A stretch of DNA of 64,000 nucleotides from an uncultured Dehalococcoidia bacterium (GCA_951812625.1 CATOSP010000002.1:186001-250000); one strand, 5' to 3'; numbered from the stretch's first letter, positions 44,587-53,717 are shown. The notes: generated by a model from the letters alone, not told the origin. Translations and numbers: made by a program.

Positions 44587-45249
44587 ATGGCAAACGAGTC
44601 ACCGCGCAACGACGCCCCAGCGACTATCCTCTTTCCCCAGTTCGAGTCAGAGTTATATGAAATGATACGGACGGAGATCGAAGGTCTCACCGATGATCAG
44701 CTCGACTTCGACTCCGACCGCTGGGAGTGGGGTCTGTGGAGCATCCGCCGCAACCTGAGCCACATGGCGTCGGGCGACCTCCGTTGGTTCTGGCAAAGGT
44801 GGGGACATGTCCTCTTTCCCGAAGGTCTGCCGGAGGGGGGAGAATACGACGGCCTGCTCGATTCACCTCACGACCGTCGTTTGGACGAGGACCTATATTG
44901 GGACACTGGGGTGATTCTGGAGAAGCTCCGCCTTGGTATGGACTTGGCGTGGCGCATCCTAAACCGCGAGACTGTCGGTAGCCTGCGCGAGAGGACCGTG
45001 GGCGGAGGCGGCAGCGGCTTCTTCGCCCAGTACCCCCAGCTATTCCCTGGAGGCGTCAAGCCCGATCCCAATGACCCGGCCAAGTCATTAATCACGCTTG
45101 AGGCGTCGTTCTTCCACCGGTACTACGAGTACATTACTCACCTCTACAACATCCAGCGTCTCAAGCGCGCCCAGGGTCTGGAGGCAAGGGTGGAAATTCC
45201 CTTCGAGGGCTACTGGGCCATGGATGACTGGGACCGAAGCGAACCTTAG
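44587..45249 (+). CDS. DinB-superfamily-like protein
   Basis: A 220-residue mostly helical protein. IRRNLSHMASGDLRWFWQRW and a late SFFHRYYEYITHLYNIQRLKRAQG supply the spaced histidines expected for a DinB/YfiT-type four-helix bundle that binds a divalent metal. Function is unknown; relatives include mycothiol- or bacillithiol-dependent transferases. AGGAG lies about 11 bases before the ATG. It follows the previous gene after 50 bases. Confidence 0.65.
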   Translation: MANESPRNDAPATILFPQFESELYEMIRTEIEGLTDDQLDFDSDRWEWGLWSIRRNLSHMASGDLRWFWQRWGHVLFPEGLPEGGEYDGLLDSPHDRRLDEDLYWDTGVILEKLRLGMDLAWRILNRETVGSLRERTVGGGGSGFFAQYPQLFPGGVKPDPNDPAKSLITLEASFFHRYYEYITHLYNIQRLKRAQGLEARVEIPFEGYWAMDDWDRSEP

Positions 45250-45298
45250 CCTGCCAGGGCCTCTCTCGGTAGCGCGCCCGGTAAGTGAGCGAAGTTCC

Positions 45299-46471
45299 TT
45301 ACCAACCGGGGCTGTCTGGCCGCAATCCAAGCAGCGCCTGACCCGCGGCCTCGATGCTGGATGGCGACCCTGCGACGTGCTGGGCCGCTGTGTGAACGTC
45401 CCGGAAGAACCGTTCCAGGGGATGCCTCCGGTGGACGGCGTTGGTTCCCGCCGCGTGAAACAGCAGGTCAACCGCCCGCACCGATTCCCAGATCGCATGG
45501 GTGATGCTGAGTCGCGCCACGGCAACTCCACTATCCAGGTTCTCTGAGTCGTCGCACACGGCCCTCCATGCGGCATCCACCGAGTCGATTACATAAGCCC
45601 TTGCTGCCCCGATTATCGCCTCTGCCTCTCCCACTTTGGTCTGGACCATTGAACGCTCCCTGAGAGGCGTTGCCGAAGCAGTGCTCCCTGACTCCGACGC
45701 CAACCGGGTGAACCCGTCCATAGCGCCACGTGCCATTCCCAGGGCATTGGCTGCGACAGGTGCCCATGCCGCAACCAGGGCCAAGCGCGGGTGATACAAC
45801 GGAGTGGTCTCGCAGGGAGTTCCAAACAGCTTGAAACTGTGCTCTGCGGGTATGAACACATCGTCCAGGCTGAAGTCGTGGCTGCCGGTCCCGCGCATCC
45901 CCACCGTGGACCAGTTGTCATGGACTGTAGCCGCCTCCACCGGGGCAAGTAGTGACCGGGTTTCCGGTACTCCCCCGTCCGTGATACGAGGACCATTTCC
46001 ATCCTCGACCACACAGGTGCAGAGTAGCCAGTTGGCGTGGTTGATGCCGCTGGCATAGTCCCAGTGGCCCGACGCCCGAAAGCCGCTATCCACCACCACC
46101 GCCCGCCCTTCTGGTCGGATGGAACCTGCCATGCGGAAGCTGGGAGGCTCCCCGAACATGGCCCTTCCGACGTCCGCCGCCAGGAAACCGGCGAACAGGG
46201 AGCAGGTGCTGGACAGCATAGCGCACCAACCCACCGAACCGTCGGCCCGGGACAACTCCTCCACAGCGGTAAAGCTGGTCAAGGGGTCGCACTCAGGCCC
46301 GCCCATGGACCGGGGCAGACTGAGCCGGAACAGCCCGGCGCGGTCCATCTTCTCTACCAGGCTGGATGGCAAACGGCGGTTGGCCTCTACCTCTTCCCTG
46401 GAGTCCTTTATCTCCGCCTGTAGTCCTCTGGCAACCTCCACCACGTCTTCGACACTCGTCTTGCTCGCCAT
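45299..46471 (-). CDS. Acyl-CoA-dehydrogenase-fold flavoenzyme (monooxygenase-like)
   Basis: A 390-residue protein of the acyl-CoA dehydrogenase superfamily. Visible blocks: LVEKMDRAGLFRLSLPRSMGG, VEELSRADGSVGWCAMLSS, FRASGHWDYASGINHANWLLCTC, DNWSTVGMRGTGSHDFSLDDVFIP and a late HPLERFFRDVHTAAQHVA. The pattern (WxMGCMLSS-like GWCAMLSS and RDVHTAAQH) is nearest to flavin-dependent hydroxylases such as HsaA/HpaH-type enzymes rather than true dehydrogenases. A GGGAG site precedes ATG 46471. Confidence 0.87.
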   Translation of the reverse strand: MASKTSVEDVVEVARGLQAEIKDSREEVEANRRLPSSLVEKMDRAGLFRLSLPRSMGGPECDPLTSFTAVEELSRADGSVGWCAMLSSTCSLFAGFLAADVGRAMFGEPPSFRMAGSIRPEGRAVVVDSGFRASGHWDYASGINHANWLLCTCVVEDGNGPRITDGGVPETRSLLAPVEAATVHDNWSTVGMRGTGSHDFSLDDVFIPAEHSFKLFGTPCETTPLYHPRLALVAAWAPVAANALGMARGAMDGFTRLASESGSTASATPLRERSMVQTKVGEAEAIIGAARAYVIDSVDAAWRAVCDDSENLDSGVAVARLSITHAIWESVRAVDLLFHAAGTNAVHRRHPLERFFRDVHTAAQHVAGSPSSIEAAGQALLGLRPDSPGW

Positions 46472-46515
46472 GATTTGCAGCTCCCTGTTGGTCTGTGCTT
46501 GGCATAGCGCCAATA

Positions 46516-46554
46516 ACAAGTCTGGGGTGGACTCGACATCCACCCCAGACTTGT
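46516..46554 (-). terminator. Perfect 16-bp stem-loop between BNR and flavoenzyme genes
   Basis: Arms 46516-46531 and 46539-46554 are exact reverse complements with a 7-base loop (CTCGACA). It lies between two minus-strand genes, 40 bases after the beta-propeller gene stop. The U-tract is poor (TATTGG), so termination is plausible but not certain. Confidence 0.6.
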
Positions 46555-46593
46555 CATGCTTACCCTGGAAAGCTCCGTGGCCAGGAGCCCCAA

Positions 46594-47580
46594 TTAGCCG
46601 GACGAACAGGCTACGCTGATCACGTTCTCGGCCCCCTCCGGGAGCTTGTGTTCGGTCCAGCTTCCGCCGCCGTCGTGGGTGCCGAACACCTGGCCCTTGC
46701 GCGTGCAGAAGTACACCTGCTGCGAGTCCTGGGCGTTGATGGAGACGCCGAATGTGGTGCTCCTTGGTTCGCCGTTGTCGAAACGCTCCCAAGTGTCGCC
46801 CAGGTTGGTGGTGCGGAGTACGCCCCCCTCCTCGCTGCCGAAGTTCATCCCCACGCAGGCGTAGAGGGTGTTGGAGTCGCTCGGGTCCGCCTGTACGCCG
46901 CGGGAGTACATTATGGGAGAGTACTTCTGGAACTCTAGGTTCTCCCAGTTATCCCCACGGTCCCGTGTCCGCCACACGCCGACCCGGTTGGAAATGAACA
47001 CCGAGCCGGAGTCGGACCCGCCGATCGCTACGCCGTGCAGGTCCATCAGGTCAACGTCGCCCGCGAAGTTGCTGTTGACGATCCGCCAGCTCTTCCCGCC
47101 GTCGGAGCTCCGGGCTGCCCCTCCGACCTCCAGCGCCGCATACATGTGGTCCGGGCTGTTGGCCTCGATGGCCAGCCCCAGGATGCGGGTGGCAAAGGCC
47201 ATTTGCACCGAGTCGGGGTTGGATATGGTCGCCAGGTACTCCCAGTTCTCGCCGCCGTCCGTGCTCTTGAATACCTCGCTGCCCTCGGTGCCCAGGAACA
47301 TGGTGTTCGGGTCGCCGGGGTGGAACTTGAGAGACCACACCACCCGGCCCTCGGTCAGGTTCATGCGTTCCCAGTTGTCGCCCCGGTCCTTGCTTCGGTA
47401 AACACCTCGTTGCGTCCCGGCGAAGACGATATTGGGGTCCTGGGGATGAATCGCAATCGCCCGGGCCTGCGCCGACGGGGCCATACCCCTGGTCAGGTTC
47501 TCCCAGTGGGCCTCACCGGCCTCTTTCCGGTACAGGCCGCTGGCTTCCGCGCCTACGTATATCAACGTGTTGCCCGCCAT
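46594..47580 (-). CDS. BNR/Asp-box beta-propeller protein
   Basis: A 328-residue repeat protein. At least six Asp-box (S-x-D-x-G-x-x-W) turns are visible: SKDRGDNWERM, STDGGENWEYL, SSDGGKSWRIV, TRDRGDNWENL, TTNLGDTWERF and THDGGGSWTEH, spaced 40-60 residues apart, forming a sortilin/sialidase/YCF48-like propeller. No signal peptide, so it appears cytoplasmic, which is unusual for this fold. No sialidase catalytic residues are evident. GGAGGAG precedes ATG 47580. Confidence 0.88.
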   Translation of the reverse strand: MAGNTLIYVGAEASGLYRKEAGEAHWENLTRGMAPSAQARAIAIHPQDPNIVFAGTQRGVYRSKDRGDNWERMNLTEGRVVWSLKFHPGDPNTMFLGTEGSEVFKSTDGGENWEYLATISNPDSVQMAFATRILGLAIEANSPDHMYAALEVGGAARSSDGGKSWRIVNSNFAGDVDLMDLHGVAIGGSDSGSVFISNRVGVWRTRDRGDNWENLEFQKYSPIMYSRGVQADPSDSNTLYACVGMNFGSEEGGVLRTTNLGDTWERFDNGEPRSTTFGVSINAQDSQQVYFCTRKGQVFGTHDGGGSWTEHKLPEGAENVISVACSSG

Positions 47581-47959
47581 AGTATCTCCTCCGTTGATAG
47601 TCTTGTGTAACTTGACGTATGCCCGCAATCGTCCTAGACCAGTGCAACGCTTGCGGACATCGCAATTTCAACAGACTGGTAAGTCATTGTCAATCCGAAG
47701 CTGCAGCGATGCCTCACAGGCAATCCCGGCAACCGGGGGACACGCCGGTTGGGGGAAGTGCCAAGTTCCGTCGGACATTGAAGCTAGAATTCCGTTTCTT
47801 GGGCCAATGTGTGCCGCGTGGTGGGGACTCATTGGGTGGTGGGGACTCATTGGTCGGTGCAAAATGCGGCCCAGACCCAATTAGACAACAATCGCCGTCA
47901 CGGGTGGTCACCGGATGCAGCCAGCGGAAAGTGCCAGTGGCATCGAGAAGAATCCCCTG
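47581..47959. other. Intergenic region with an 18-bp tandem duplication
   Basis: No gene is supported in these 379 bases. An exact 18-bp unit, GTGGTGGGGACTCATTGG, occurs twice head to tail at 47818-47835 and 47836-47853. Confidence 0.55.
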
Positions 47960-48706
47960 CTACGCTTCTCGGGCCAGTGCCAACCCCCACACGTCCGACG
48001 CTCCGGAATTCTTCAACGCAGAGGCGCAGGCCGACAGCGTGCTGCCCGTAGTGGCCACATCATCAACAACGATTACGGACTTCCCGGTCATGTCCGTATC
48101 ACAACGGAAACTGCCGTCCACGTTGCTCCTGCGCCGCTCCCGGCTCTCCCCGACTTGCGGCCCGGAGTGCTTGACCCTTACCAGTGACGAAGTATCCAAT
48201 GGGATGCCGGCCTCTTTGCTTAGACTTCTGGTCAGCAATTCGGCTTGGTTGTAGCCCCGGTCTCTCAGGCGCCTGGCGTGGAGCGGCGCAGGCACGATCA
48301 GGTCTACGGGTGTGGCTGCTGTGTGGGGTGGTAAGTGGGACTCAAACGCTGCACGGGATTCAAATGGATGGGTGTCCAGGTATCGGGCCAGTAGCCGGCC
48401 CATTTCCGGTGCTGCCGCTCTCACGCCCCGGTACTTCAGGCTGTAAACGGCTTCCCGGACGGGACCCTCAAACAAGTACGGGGCACGAATCCCATCCAGG
48501 TTCAGGGGATCGTTGAAACACCACCGGCAAATTCCCCGCGTGCCAGGATTCGCGCACACCCGGCAATAAGGTTGGGACAGCCGGGTTAGTGCCGGTTCGC
48601 ACCCCTCGCAGATAAACTTTCCCTCCTTGCCACAGACCACGCAGCTGAGGGGAAACAGGAAGTCAAGGGTGTACCTGGGGAATCGGGAAAGCAGCGACTT
48701 GATCAT
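47960..48706 (-). CDS. comF: ComF family phosphoribosyltransferase-like protein
   Basis: A 248-residue ComF/GntX-type protein. The N-terminal half carries paired zinc-binding cysteines (CVVCG, CEGCE, CRVCA, CRWCF), and the C-terminal half is a phosphoribosyltransferase fold with LIVPAPLHARRLRDRGYNQAELL and the PRPP loop VIVVDDVATTGST. ComF is needed for DNA uptake in competent bacteria; many non-competent species also keep it with unknown role. It overlaps nothing and precedes no other com gene here. Confidence 0.93.
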   Translation of the reverse strand: MIKSLLSRFPRYTLDFLFPLSCVVCGKEGKFICEGCEPALTRLSQPYCRVCANPGTRGICRWCFNDPLNLDGIRAPYLFEGPVREAVYSLKYRGVRAAAPEMGRLLARYLDTHPFESRAAFESHLPPHTAATPVDLIVPAPLHARRLRDRGYNQAELLTRSLSKEAGIPLDTSSLVRVKHSGPQVGESRERRRSNVDGSFRCDTDMTGKSVIVVDDVATTGSTLSACASALKNSGASDVWGLALAREA

Positions 48707-48731
48707 GAGTCGGCAATGTTGAGCGAGGGTT

Positions 48732-49229
48732 TCACCCGCCGCCCTGCATCTCCCGCCAGCGTCGCAGGATCAGCGGGTCCCGGGGAAACGCCATCTCCGG
48801 CAGCCCGTCTAGGTCGAAAAACCCCACCTCCAGTGCCTCTGGCCCAGCCTCAAGAGCGCCGCCCGTCTCCGTGGCGCTGAACGCGGCTACGACCACCGGA
48901 TGCCCCGACTCCGAAAAAAGCCCCACAAGACGTCCAACCTCCACCACCAAGCCGGTCTCCTCGACCACCTCGCGGGCCGCCGCTTCCTCCACTACCTCAC
49001 CCCGGTCCACGTAGCCGCCGGGCATACTCCACAGACCGTAACCCGGTTGGTTGCCCCGGCGCACCAGCAACACTCTGCCCTCACGTTCAACCACACAGGT
49101 GGCCGCCACCTTGGGGTCATAGAAGACTATCTTGCCGCACTTCGAGCATACCGGCCTCATGCGTCCCGCCTCCTCCCTCTCGACCAGGGGTGCGGCGCAG
49201 GCAGGGCAGAACCGGTCGTTATCCATCAT
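48732..49229 (-). CDS. Nudix hydrolase with N-terminal zinc ribbon
   Basis: A 165-residue protein. The first 33 residues hold a zinc ribbon (FCPACAAPL and CSKCGKIVFYDP). The Nudix box GGYVDRGEVVEEAAAREVVEETGL is complete (G-x5-E-x7-R-E-x2-E-E-x-G). This layout is common among ADP-ribose, NADH or FAD pyrophosphatases. It lies 25 bases before comF on the same strand, so the two may be co-transcribed. Confidence 0.93.
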   Translation of the reverse strand: MMDNDRFCPACAAPLVEREEAGRMRPVCSKCGKIVFYDPKVAATCVVEREGRVLLVRRGNQPGYGLWSMPGGYVDRGEVVEEAAAREVVEETGLVVEVGRLVGLFSESGHPVVVAAFSATETGGALEAGPEALEVGFFDLDGLPEMAFPRDPLILRRWREMQGGG

Positions 49230-49325
49230 AGCTTCCCCATAATAGCACTTTGGTCTAATATGTCAGACGGCTGATATGTGCGCGGGCGTAAACGCAGCGT
49301 CAACTTGCGATGGAGGTTCGTCGGA

Positions 49326-50720
49326 ATGGCTGCCGACAACAGGTCCCTCACCAGAGAGCTTGCCGAGTACATCCACGGCGTCACCTACGAAAACATCCCC
49401 GCAGACGTCATAAGACGCGCGAAAGAAGCGGTCATCGACGGTATCGGAGTGACCCTTTCCGGGTACAACGCCGACTGCACTCAGATAATCCGGCAGTACA
49501 TAGCCGGGCTTGGCCTCAGCGGGAAGGCCACGGTCATCGGTGGGGCCCAGACCTTGCCCGCTGAATATGCAGCCCTGGCCAACGGCGTCAGTGCGCACGC
49601 CCTGGACTACGACGACACCCAGATTTCCGCCCTGCCCGACCGCGTATATGGCCTGCTGACTCACCCGACAACCCCGGTCCTCAGTGCCGCCATACCCGTT
49701 GCCGAGCAGGTGGGCGCAACTGGCAGGGACACACTGACCGCTTTCTGCATCGGGGTTGAGGTGGCTTGCAAGGTGGCCGAGGCCATCCGGCCCTACCATT
49801 ACCAGAACGGGTTCCACTCCACCGGCACCATCGGTATCTTCGGCGCTGCCGCCGCGGCTGCCAAACTGCACGGTCTTGGCCCTGACCTCATCGCCCAGGC
49901 CCTTGGAATCGCCGCCAGCAAGAGCGCGGGAATCCGCGTCGCCTTCGGCACCATGACCAAGCCCTACCACGCTGGAGCCGCGGCCCAGGGCGGCATCGTC
50001 GCAACCGAGCTGGCCCGTATCGGCTACCGCACTGCCCCCGAAGCGATGGACGGCCCGTGGGGGTACTTCCAGGTGGCGGGCTCAGGCGTAGACTCCGAGG
50101 CTATCCAGGGAAAGCTGGGCAACCCCTACACGTTCGTGGACCCTGGCGTGTCCATCAAGCCCTACCCTTGCGGCTCTCTGTCCCACCCATCCATGGACGC
50201 CATGCTGGACCTGATACTGGAGCATGACATCAAGCCCGACGACGTGGAGGAAGTCCGACTCGGCACCACATCAAACGTCCTGGCCGCCCTCCGTTACGCC
50301 CAGCCCACCGACGAGTTGGAGGCCAAGTTCAGTATCCCGTTCTGCATGGGCATCCTCCTGCTGGAGCGTCAGGGAGGCATCGCCCAGTTCACTGACGAAA
50401 CCGTGCTTAAACCAGACGTGCAGGAAATGATGGGCCGGGTAAAACCCTACCTGCACGAGGGGCTGGAGGCGCTTGGGTTCCAGCGAATCCGCAGCCTGAT
50501 AGAGGTGAAGATGCGGGACGGAACGGTCCTGTCCAAGGAGGCCACCACCTCGCGGGGCACGCCGGAACGCCCCATGAGTGCCGAGGAGTTGGCAGGCAAG
50601 TTCGCCGACTGCGCCCAGGGTCTTATGGCCGATGGTGTCCAGCGCCAGGTAATTGAGACAATCTACGGCCTCGATGAGGTGGATTCCATCAACAGTCTGA
50701 CATCCATGCTGAAGGGGTAG
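49326..50720 (+). CDS. MmgE/PrpD family protein
   Basis: A 464-residue MmgE/PrpD-fold protein, the family containing 2-methylcitrate dehydratase and cis-aconitate decarboxylase. Characteristic segments: RAKEAVIDGIGVTLSGYN, ANGVSAHALDYDDTQ, GFHSTGTIGIFGAAAAAAKL, FGTMTKPYHAGAAAQGGIVAT and IKPYPCGSLSHPSMDAM. GGAGG lies 10 bases before ATG 49326. No methylcitrate-cycle partner is nearby, so the substrate is open. Confidence 0.93.
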   Translation: MAADNRSLTRELAEYIHGVTYENIPADVIRRAKEAVIDGIGVTLSGYNADCTQIIRQYIAGLGLSGKATVIGGAQTLPAEYAALANGVSAHALDYDDTQISALPDRVYGLLTHPTTPVLSAAIPVAEQVGATGRDTLTAFCIGVEVACKVAEAIRPYHYQNGFHSTGTIGIFGAAAAAAKLHGLGPDLIAQALGIAASKSAGIRVAFGTMTKPYHAGAAAQGGIVATELARIGYRTAPEAMDGPWGYFQVAGSGVDSEAIQGKLGNPYTFVDPGVSIKPYPCGSLSHPSMDAMLDLILEHDIKPDDVEEVRLGTTSNVLAALRYAQPTDELEAKFSIPFCMGILLLERQGGIAQFTDETVLKPDVQEMMGRVKPYLHEGLEALGFQRIRSLIEVKMRDGTVLSKEATTSRGTPERPMSAEELAGKFADCAQGLMADGVQRQVIETIYGLDEVDSINSLTSMLKG

Positions 50721-50764
50721 CCCGTCCATCGAGCTATGTGCTGCTCAACGAGTGACATTTCCGT

Positions 50765-51700
50765 CTACTGGTAGCGGCTTGCCAGCGCGTCCACGTCCGC
50801 CCGCAAAGGCATCGAGTCCTGCGCCCCGGAGGTGGTCACGGCCAACGCTCCGGCGGCGCAGGCAATGCGCACCGACTCGGGAAACTCCCGCCCTTCCGCC
50901 AGCGCTACCGCCAACGCCCCGTTGAAGGCGTCTCCCGCCGCCACCGAGTCCACGGCATCAACCGGAAACGACGGCACGTGCCCCGACTCCCTGCCAGTGG
51001 CGTAGTAAGCGCCCTGTGCTCCCAGCTTGACTATGGCTGCTCCAACCCCTCGCGAGAGCAATGTCTCCCCAGCCCTCGCCGCCGAGCAAACGTCGGTCAC
51101 CGGGAATCCCACCAGCGCCTGCGCCTCCGTTTCATTGGGTGTGATCACGCTGCAATACCCGTAGAATTCATCCGGCAGCGGCCTCACCGGCCCCGGGTCC
51201 AGTATCACCGTCTTACCCCTCGAGTGCGCCTCCCCGGCCACTCGCAAAGACGCCTCCAGTGACACCTCTAGCTGGAGCAGCACGCAGGAGGCGTTGGCCA
51301 ACGCTTGTACACAGCGTTCTGCTTCCGCGTCGCCACATGTGTCGTTCGCCCCCAGGACCTGCACAATCTGGTTCTGGGCCGTCTCGTCAATGGTTATGAT
51401 GGCCAGGCCCGAAGTGGTATCCGGGGACACCTCCACTCCTGCCGCACTGACCCCACTCGCCGACAGCGCCTCGATCAACTGGTCGCCGAACACGTCATCT
51501 CCAACCCGGCCCACCATCAGCGTCTCTGCTCCCATGCGGGCGGCCGCCACGGCCTGGTTCGCGCCCTTCCCGCCGGGATAGGTGAGGAATCGCGACCCCA
51601 CAACGGTCTCCCCCGGCAGCGGGAACCGGGGCGTCATGGTCACCAAATCCATGTTGATCCCGCCCAGCACGACCACGCTGGGAGGGTCGGTTCCAGTCAT
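50765..51700 (-). CDS. rbsK: Ribokinase (PfkB family)
   Basis: A 311-residue PfkB-family sugar kinase phosphorylating ribose or a related sugar. GGINMDLV, the substrate loop GGKGANQAVAAARMG, the acceptor-binding NETEAQALVG and the late anion-hole/catalytic stretch SVAAGDAFNGALAVAL are present; the usual GAGD is AAGD, leaving the catalytic Asp intact. No sugar transporter is adjacent. It begins 4 bases after the broken VapC stop on the same strand. Confidence 0.92.
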   Translation of the reverse strand: MTGTDPPSVVVLGGINMDLVTMTPRFPLPGETVVGSRFLTYPGGKGANQAVAAARMGAETLMVGRVGDDVFGDQLIEALSASGVSAAGVEVSPDTTSGLAIITIDETAQNQIVQVLGANDTCGDAEAERCVQALANASCVLLQLEVSLEASLRVAGEAHSRGKTVILDPGPVRPLPDEFYGYCSVITPNETEAQALVGFPVTDVCSAARAGETLLSRGVGAAIVKLGAQGAYYATGRESGHVPSFPVDAVDSVAAGDAFNGALAVALAEGREFPESVRIACAAGALAVTTSGAQDSMPLRADVDALASRYQ

Positions 51701-51703
51701 GCG

Positions 51704-52089
51704 TTAAGTCCCTTTCCGATGCAGTCGGAGTCCCGGCCCTAGCTCGAAATGCCTGTCATTGGTCAGGATGGACTCACCGTGCTGCATGGCGACAACTGCG
51801 ATAGTTACATCGGACAAGGGAATCGTTCTGCCCCAATTCCTGAGTCCGTTTGCCAGTTGTCCGGCCATAACCAGGTATCCTTATCGTCATCCAGAAACCC
51901 TGGGGTATCCAGGGGTGTCCTGAGAAAATCAAACTCCGCCGGACTGCGGGCGCCTTGCAGCACCTCGGCCATCACGATTCCGACCACAGCCATCTCGTTG
52001 CTCACTATGAGTGATGCCACTTCTCGTCCTATGGAGGATTGCGGCGCTCTGAGATAGTCGATCCATGCGGATGAATCCGCCACTACCAC
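51704..52089 (-). pseudogene. vapC: VapC-type PIN-domain toxin broken by a one-base deletion
   Basis: The N-terminal half (MVVADSSAWIDYL, VMAEVLQG, DDDKDTWL) is in frame with the ATG at 52089; the C-terminal half (MAGQLANGLRNWG, TIPLSDVTIAVVAMQHG, LTNDRHFELG) is in a second frame ending at 51704. Together they give all four acidic PIN residues and about 128 residues, normal for VapC. Inserting one A near 51868 (TTATGG to TTAATGG) would join them as WLMAGQL. As read, the intact frame ends after 94 residues with an unrelated tail, so ribonuclease activity should be lost. The start overlaps vapB by 7 bases. Confidence 0.87.
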
Positions 52090-52304
52090 GACAGATTCTT
52101 CATGTCTTCCAGTTCCATTTCCTCTAATTCCCGCCAGTTATCCTCAATATCCACCTTACCCGCTATTGAACGGAGACCTTCGATGGCCCAATCGCGGACG
52201 TACTTCTCCAGTGCCGTATGCACGGCCTTGCTCTTGGAATTCTCTCCCGTCGCAATCAGGATCTGTTCCAACAACTTCGCGTCGATGTCGATTCTTGTCC
52301 GCAT
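52083..52304 (-). CDS. vapB: VapB-type antitoxin
   Basis: A 73-residue antitoxin. MRTRIDIDAKLLEQILIATG and SKSKAVHTALEKYVRDWAIEGL form a ribbon-helix-helix DNA-binding half; the acidic C-terminus (IEDNWRELEEMELEDMKNL) is the toxin-neutralising tail. The ATG at 52304 is chosen because the family begins there; the frame runs further upstream without similarity. It is intact, unlike its partner VapC. Confidence 0.85.
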   Translation of the reverse strand: MRTRIDIDAKLLEQILIATGENSKSKAVHTALEKYVRDWAIEGLRSIAGKVDIEDNWRELEEMELEDMKNLSW

Positions 52305-52424
52305 CTCTAATGCAAGCCTCTTTGCCCCGCCGGAGCCGCCCTCCTGAAGTTGGAGCAAGAATATCATAATACGCCATGCTATAATTCCAGCGCGAACCAC
52401 ACCCTTCCATTCACTGCGGACGCC

Positions 52425-52476
52425 GCTCCATGACCGGTGCCGGGCTGGCTCGCACGTATGGGGTCCGTCCCTCAAG
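52425..52476. repeat. Dispersed double-hairpin intergenic repeat, copy B
   Basis: Starts CTCCATGACCGGTGCCGGG and ends GGTCCGTCCCTCAAGG, ending 12 bases before the CaiB ATG so that its last bases form part of the ribosome-binding site. It aligns with copies at 5732 and 62026. Confidence 0.6.
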
Positions 52477-52487
52477 GAGATAGCAGT

Positions 52488-53681
52488 ATGACCGCCGCGT
52501 TAGACGACATCAAAGTGGTCGACCTTACACGTACCCTGGCCGGCCCGTCCTGCACTCAGATGCTGGGTGATATGGGCGCTGACGTCATCAAGATCGAGGA
52601 ACCCAACCTCGGCGACGAGACCCGCTCCTGGACTCCATTCTGGAACGACGAGGGCACCCAGTTCCTCTCCTTCAACCGCAACAAGCGCAGCCTCAGTGTA
52701 AACCTGCGTGAGAAGGAGGGCATCGACATAGTCCTGGACCTGGCCAGCAAAGCGGACATCATGGTCGAGAGCTTCCGGACTGGCGCGCTGGACCGCATGG
52801 GCATCGGCTACGAAGCCGTCAAGGCAGTGAACCCCAGCATCATCTACTGCTCCATTTCCGGTTATGGCCGCACCGGCCCACTGGCTGACAAACCCGGCTA
52901 CGACCTGATAATCCAGGCTTACAGCGGCTTGATGAATCTCACCGGGGAACCCGATGGCGTGCCCCTGCGCGTCGGATTCTCCCTGGTGGACCTCTTCGCC
53001 GGCATGATGGCCTACGGCTCGATAATGACGGCCCTGCACCACCGCAACAAGACCGGCGAGGGCCAGTACATCGAGGCGTCCCTGCTGGACGGGCAGGTCG
53101 CCGCCATGAGCTACCATGCCACCGGCTACATCGCCACCGGCGTCGAACCCCGCCGGTTGGGGTCCGGCCATCCGAGCCTGGTGCCCTACCAGAGCTTCCC
53201 GGCCTCCGACGGCTTCTTCATCCTCGGCTGCGGTAACCAGGGCCTCTGGGAACGCCTGTGCCCGGGCATCGGTCACCCCGAGTTGCTGGAAGACCCGCGT
53301 TTCGAGTCCAACACGGCCCGCGTCGAGAACCGTACCCAGTGCGTCGAAGTCCTCAGCGAGATCTTCAGGACCAGGACCGTGGCGGAATGGGTTGAGACAA
53401 TCACCGACGCCGGAGTCCCGGTAGGGCCAATCAACACCGTATCCGATGTGATCAGCGATCCCCAGGTTAACGCCAGGAACATGGTCGTGGATATGCCCCA
53501 CCCCAATGTCCCCGACCTGCGGGTCCCATTCTCGCCCCTGAAGCTGGCAGAGACACCGCCCGCCATCCGCAGGACCCCGCCCATGCTCGGGCAGCACAAC
53601 GAGGAGATCCTCACTGAGCTTGGCTACACCAAGGACGGTATCTCCAAAGCCCGCGAGAAGGGCGTCATCGGCAAGGGCTAG
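52488..53681 (+). CDS. CaiB/BaiF family CoA-transferase
   Basis: A 397-residue class III CoA-transferase, moving CoA between carboxylic acids. Signatures: VVDLTRTLAGPSCTQMLGDMGADVIKIEEP, NRNKRSLSVNL, YCSISGYGRTGPLADKPGYDLIIQAYSGLM and GFSLVDLFAGMMAYGSI with the catalytic Asp. ATG 52488 follows AAGGAG. Acid substrate unknown. A stem-loop follows its stop. Confidence 0.95.
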   Translation: MTAALDDIKVVDLTRTLAGPSCTQMLGDMGADVIKIEEPNLGDETRSWTPFWNDEGTQFLSFNRNKRSLSVNLREKEGIDIVLDLASKADIMVESFRTGALDRMGIGYEAVKAVNPSIIYCSISGYGRTGPLADKPGYDLIIQAYSGLMNLTGEPDGVPLRVGFSLVDLFAGMMAYGSIMTALHHRNKTGEGQYIEASLLDGQVAAMSYHATGYIATGVEPRRLGSGHPSLVPYQSFPASDGFFILGCGNQGLWERLCPGIGHPELLEDPRFESNTARVENRTQCVEVLSEIFRTRTVAEWVETITDAGVPVGPINTVSDVISDPQVNARNMVVDMPHPNVPDLRVPFSPLKLAETPPAIRRTPPMLGQHNEEILTELGYTKDGISKAREKGVIGKG

Positions 53682-53687
53682 AGTTCT

Positions 53688-53717
53688 GGGCGGGACGTGG
53701 GTGTCAACGTCCCGCCC
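53688..53717 (+). terminator. 11-bp perfect stem-loop after the CaiB gene
   Basis: GGGCGGGACGT and ACGTCCCGCCC pair across an 8-base loop, 7 bases past the CaiB stop. No U-tract follows, so it is a probable but not canonical terminator. Confidence 0.6.

Noticed and set aside
47619-48254. 211-residue plus-strand frame spanning the gap and comF
   Set aside because: Most of it is antisense to comF, the start has no ribosome-binding site, and the translated repeat HWVVGTHW arises from the tandem duplication.
52500-53597. 365-residue minus-strand frame opposite the CaiB gene
   Set aside because: Antisense to a confident CaiB gene, with no motif.
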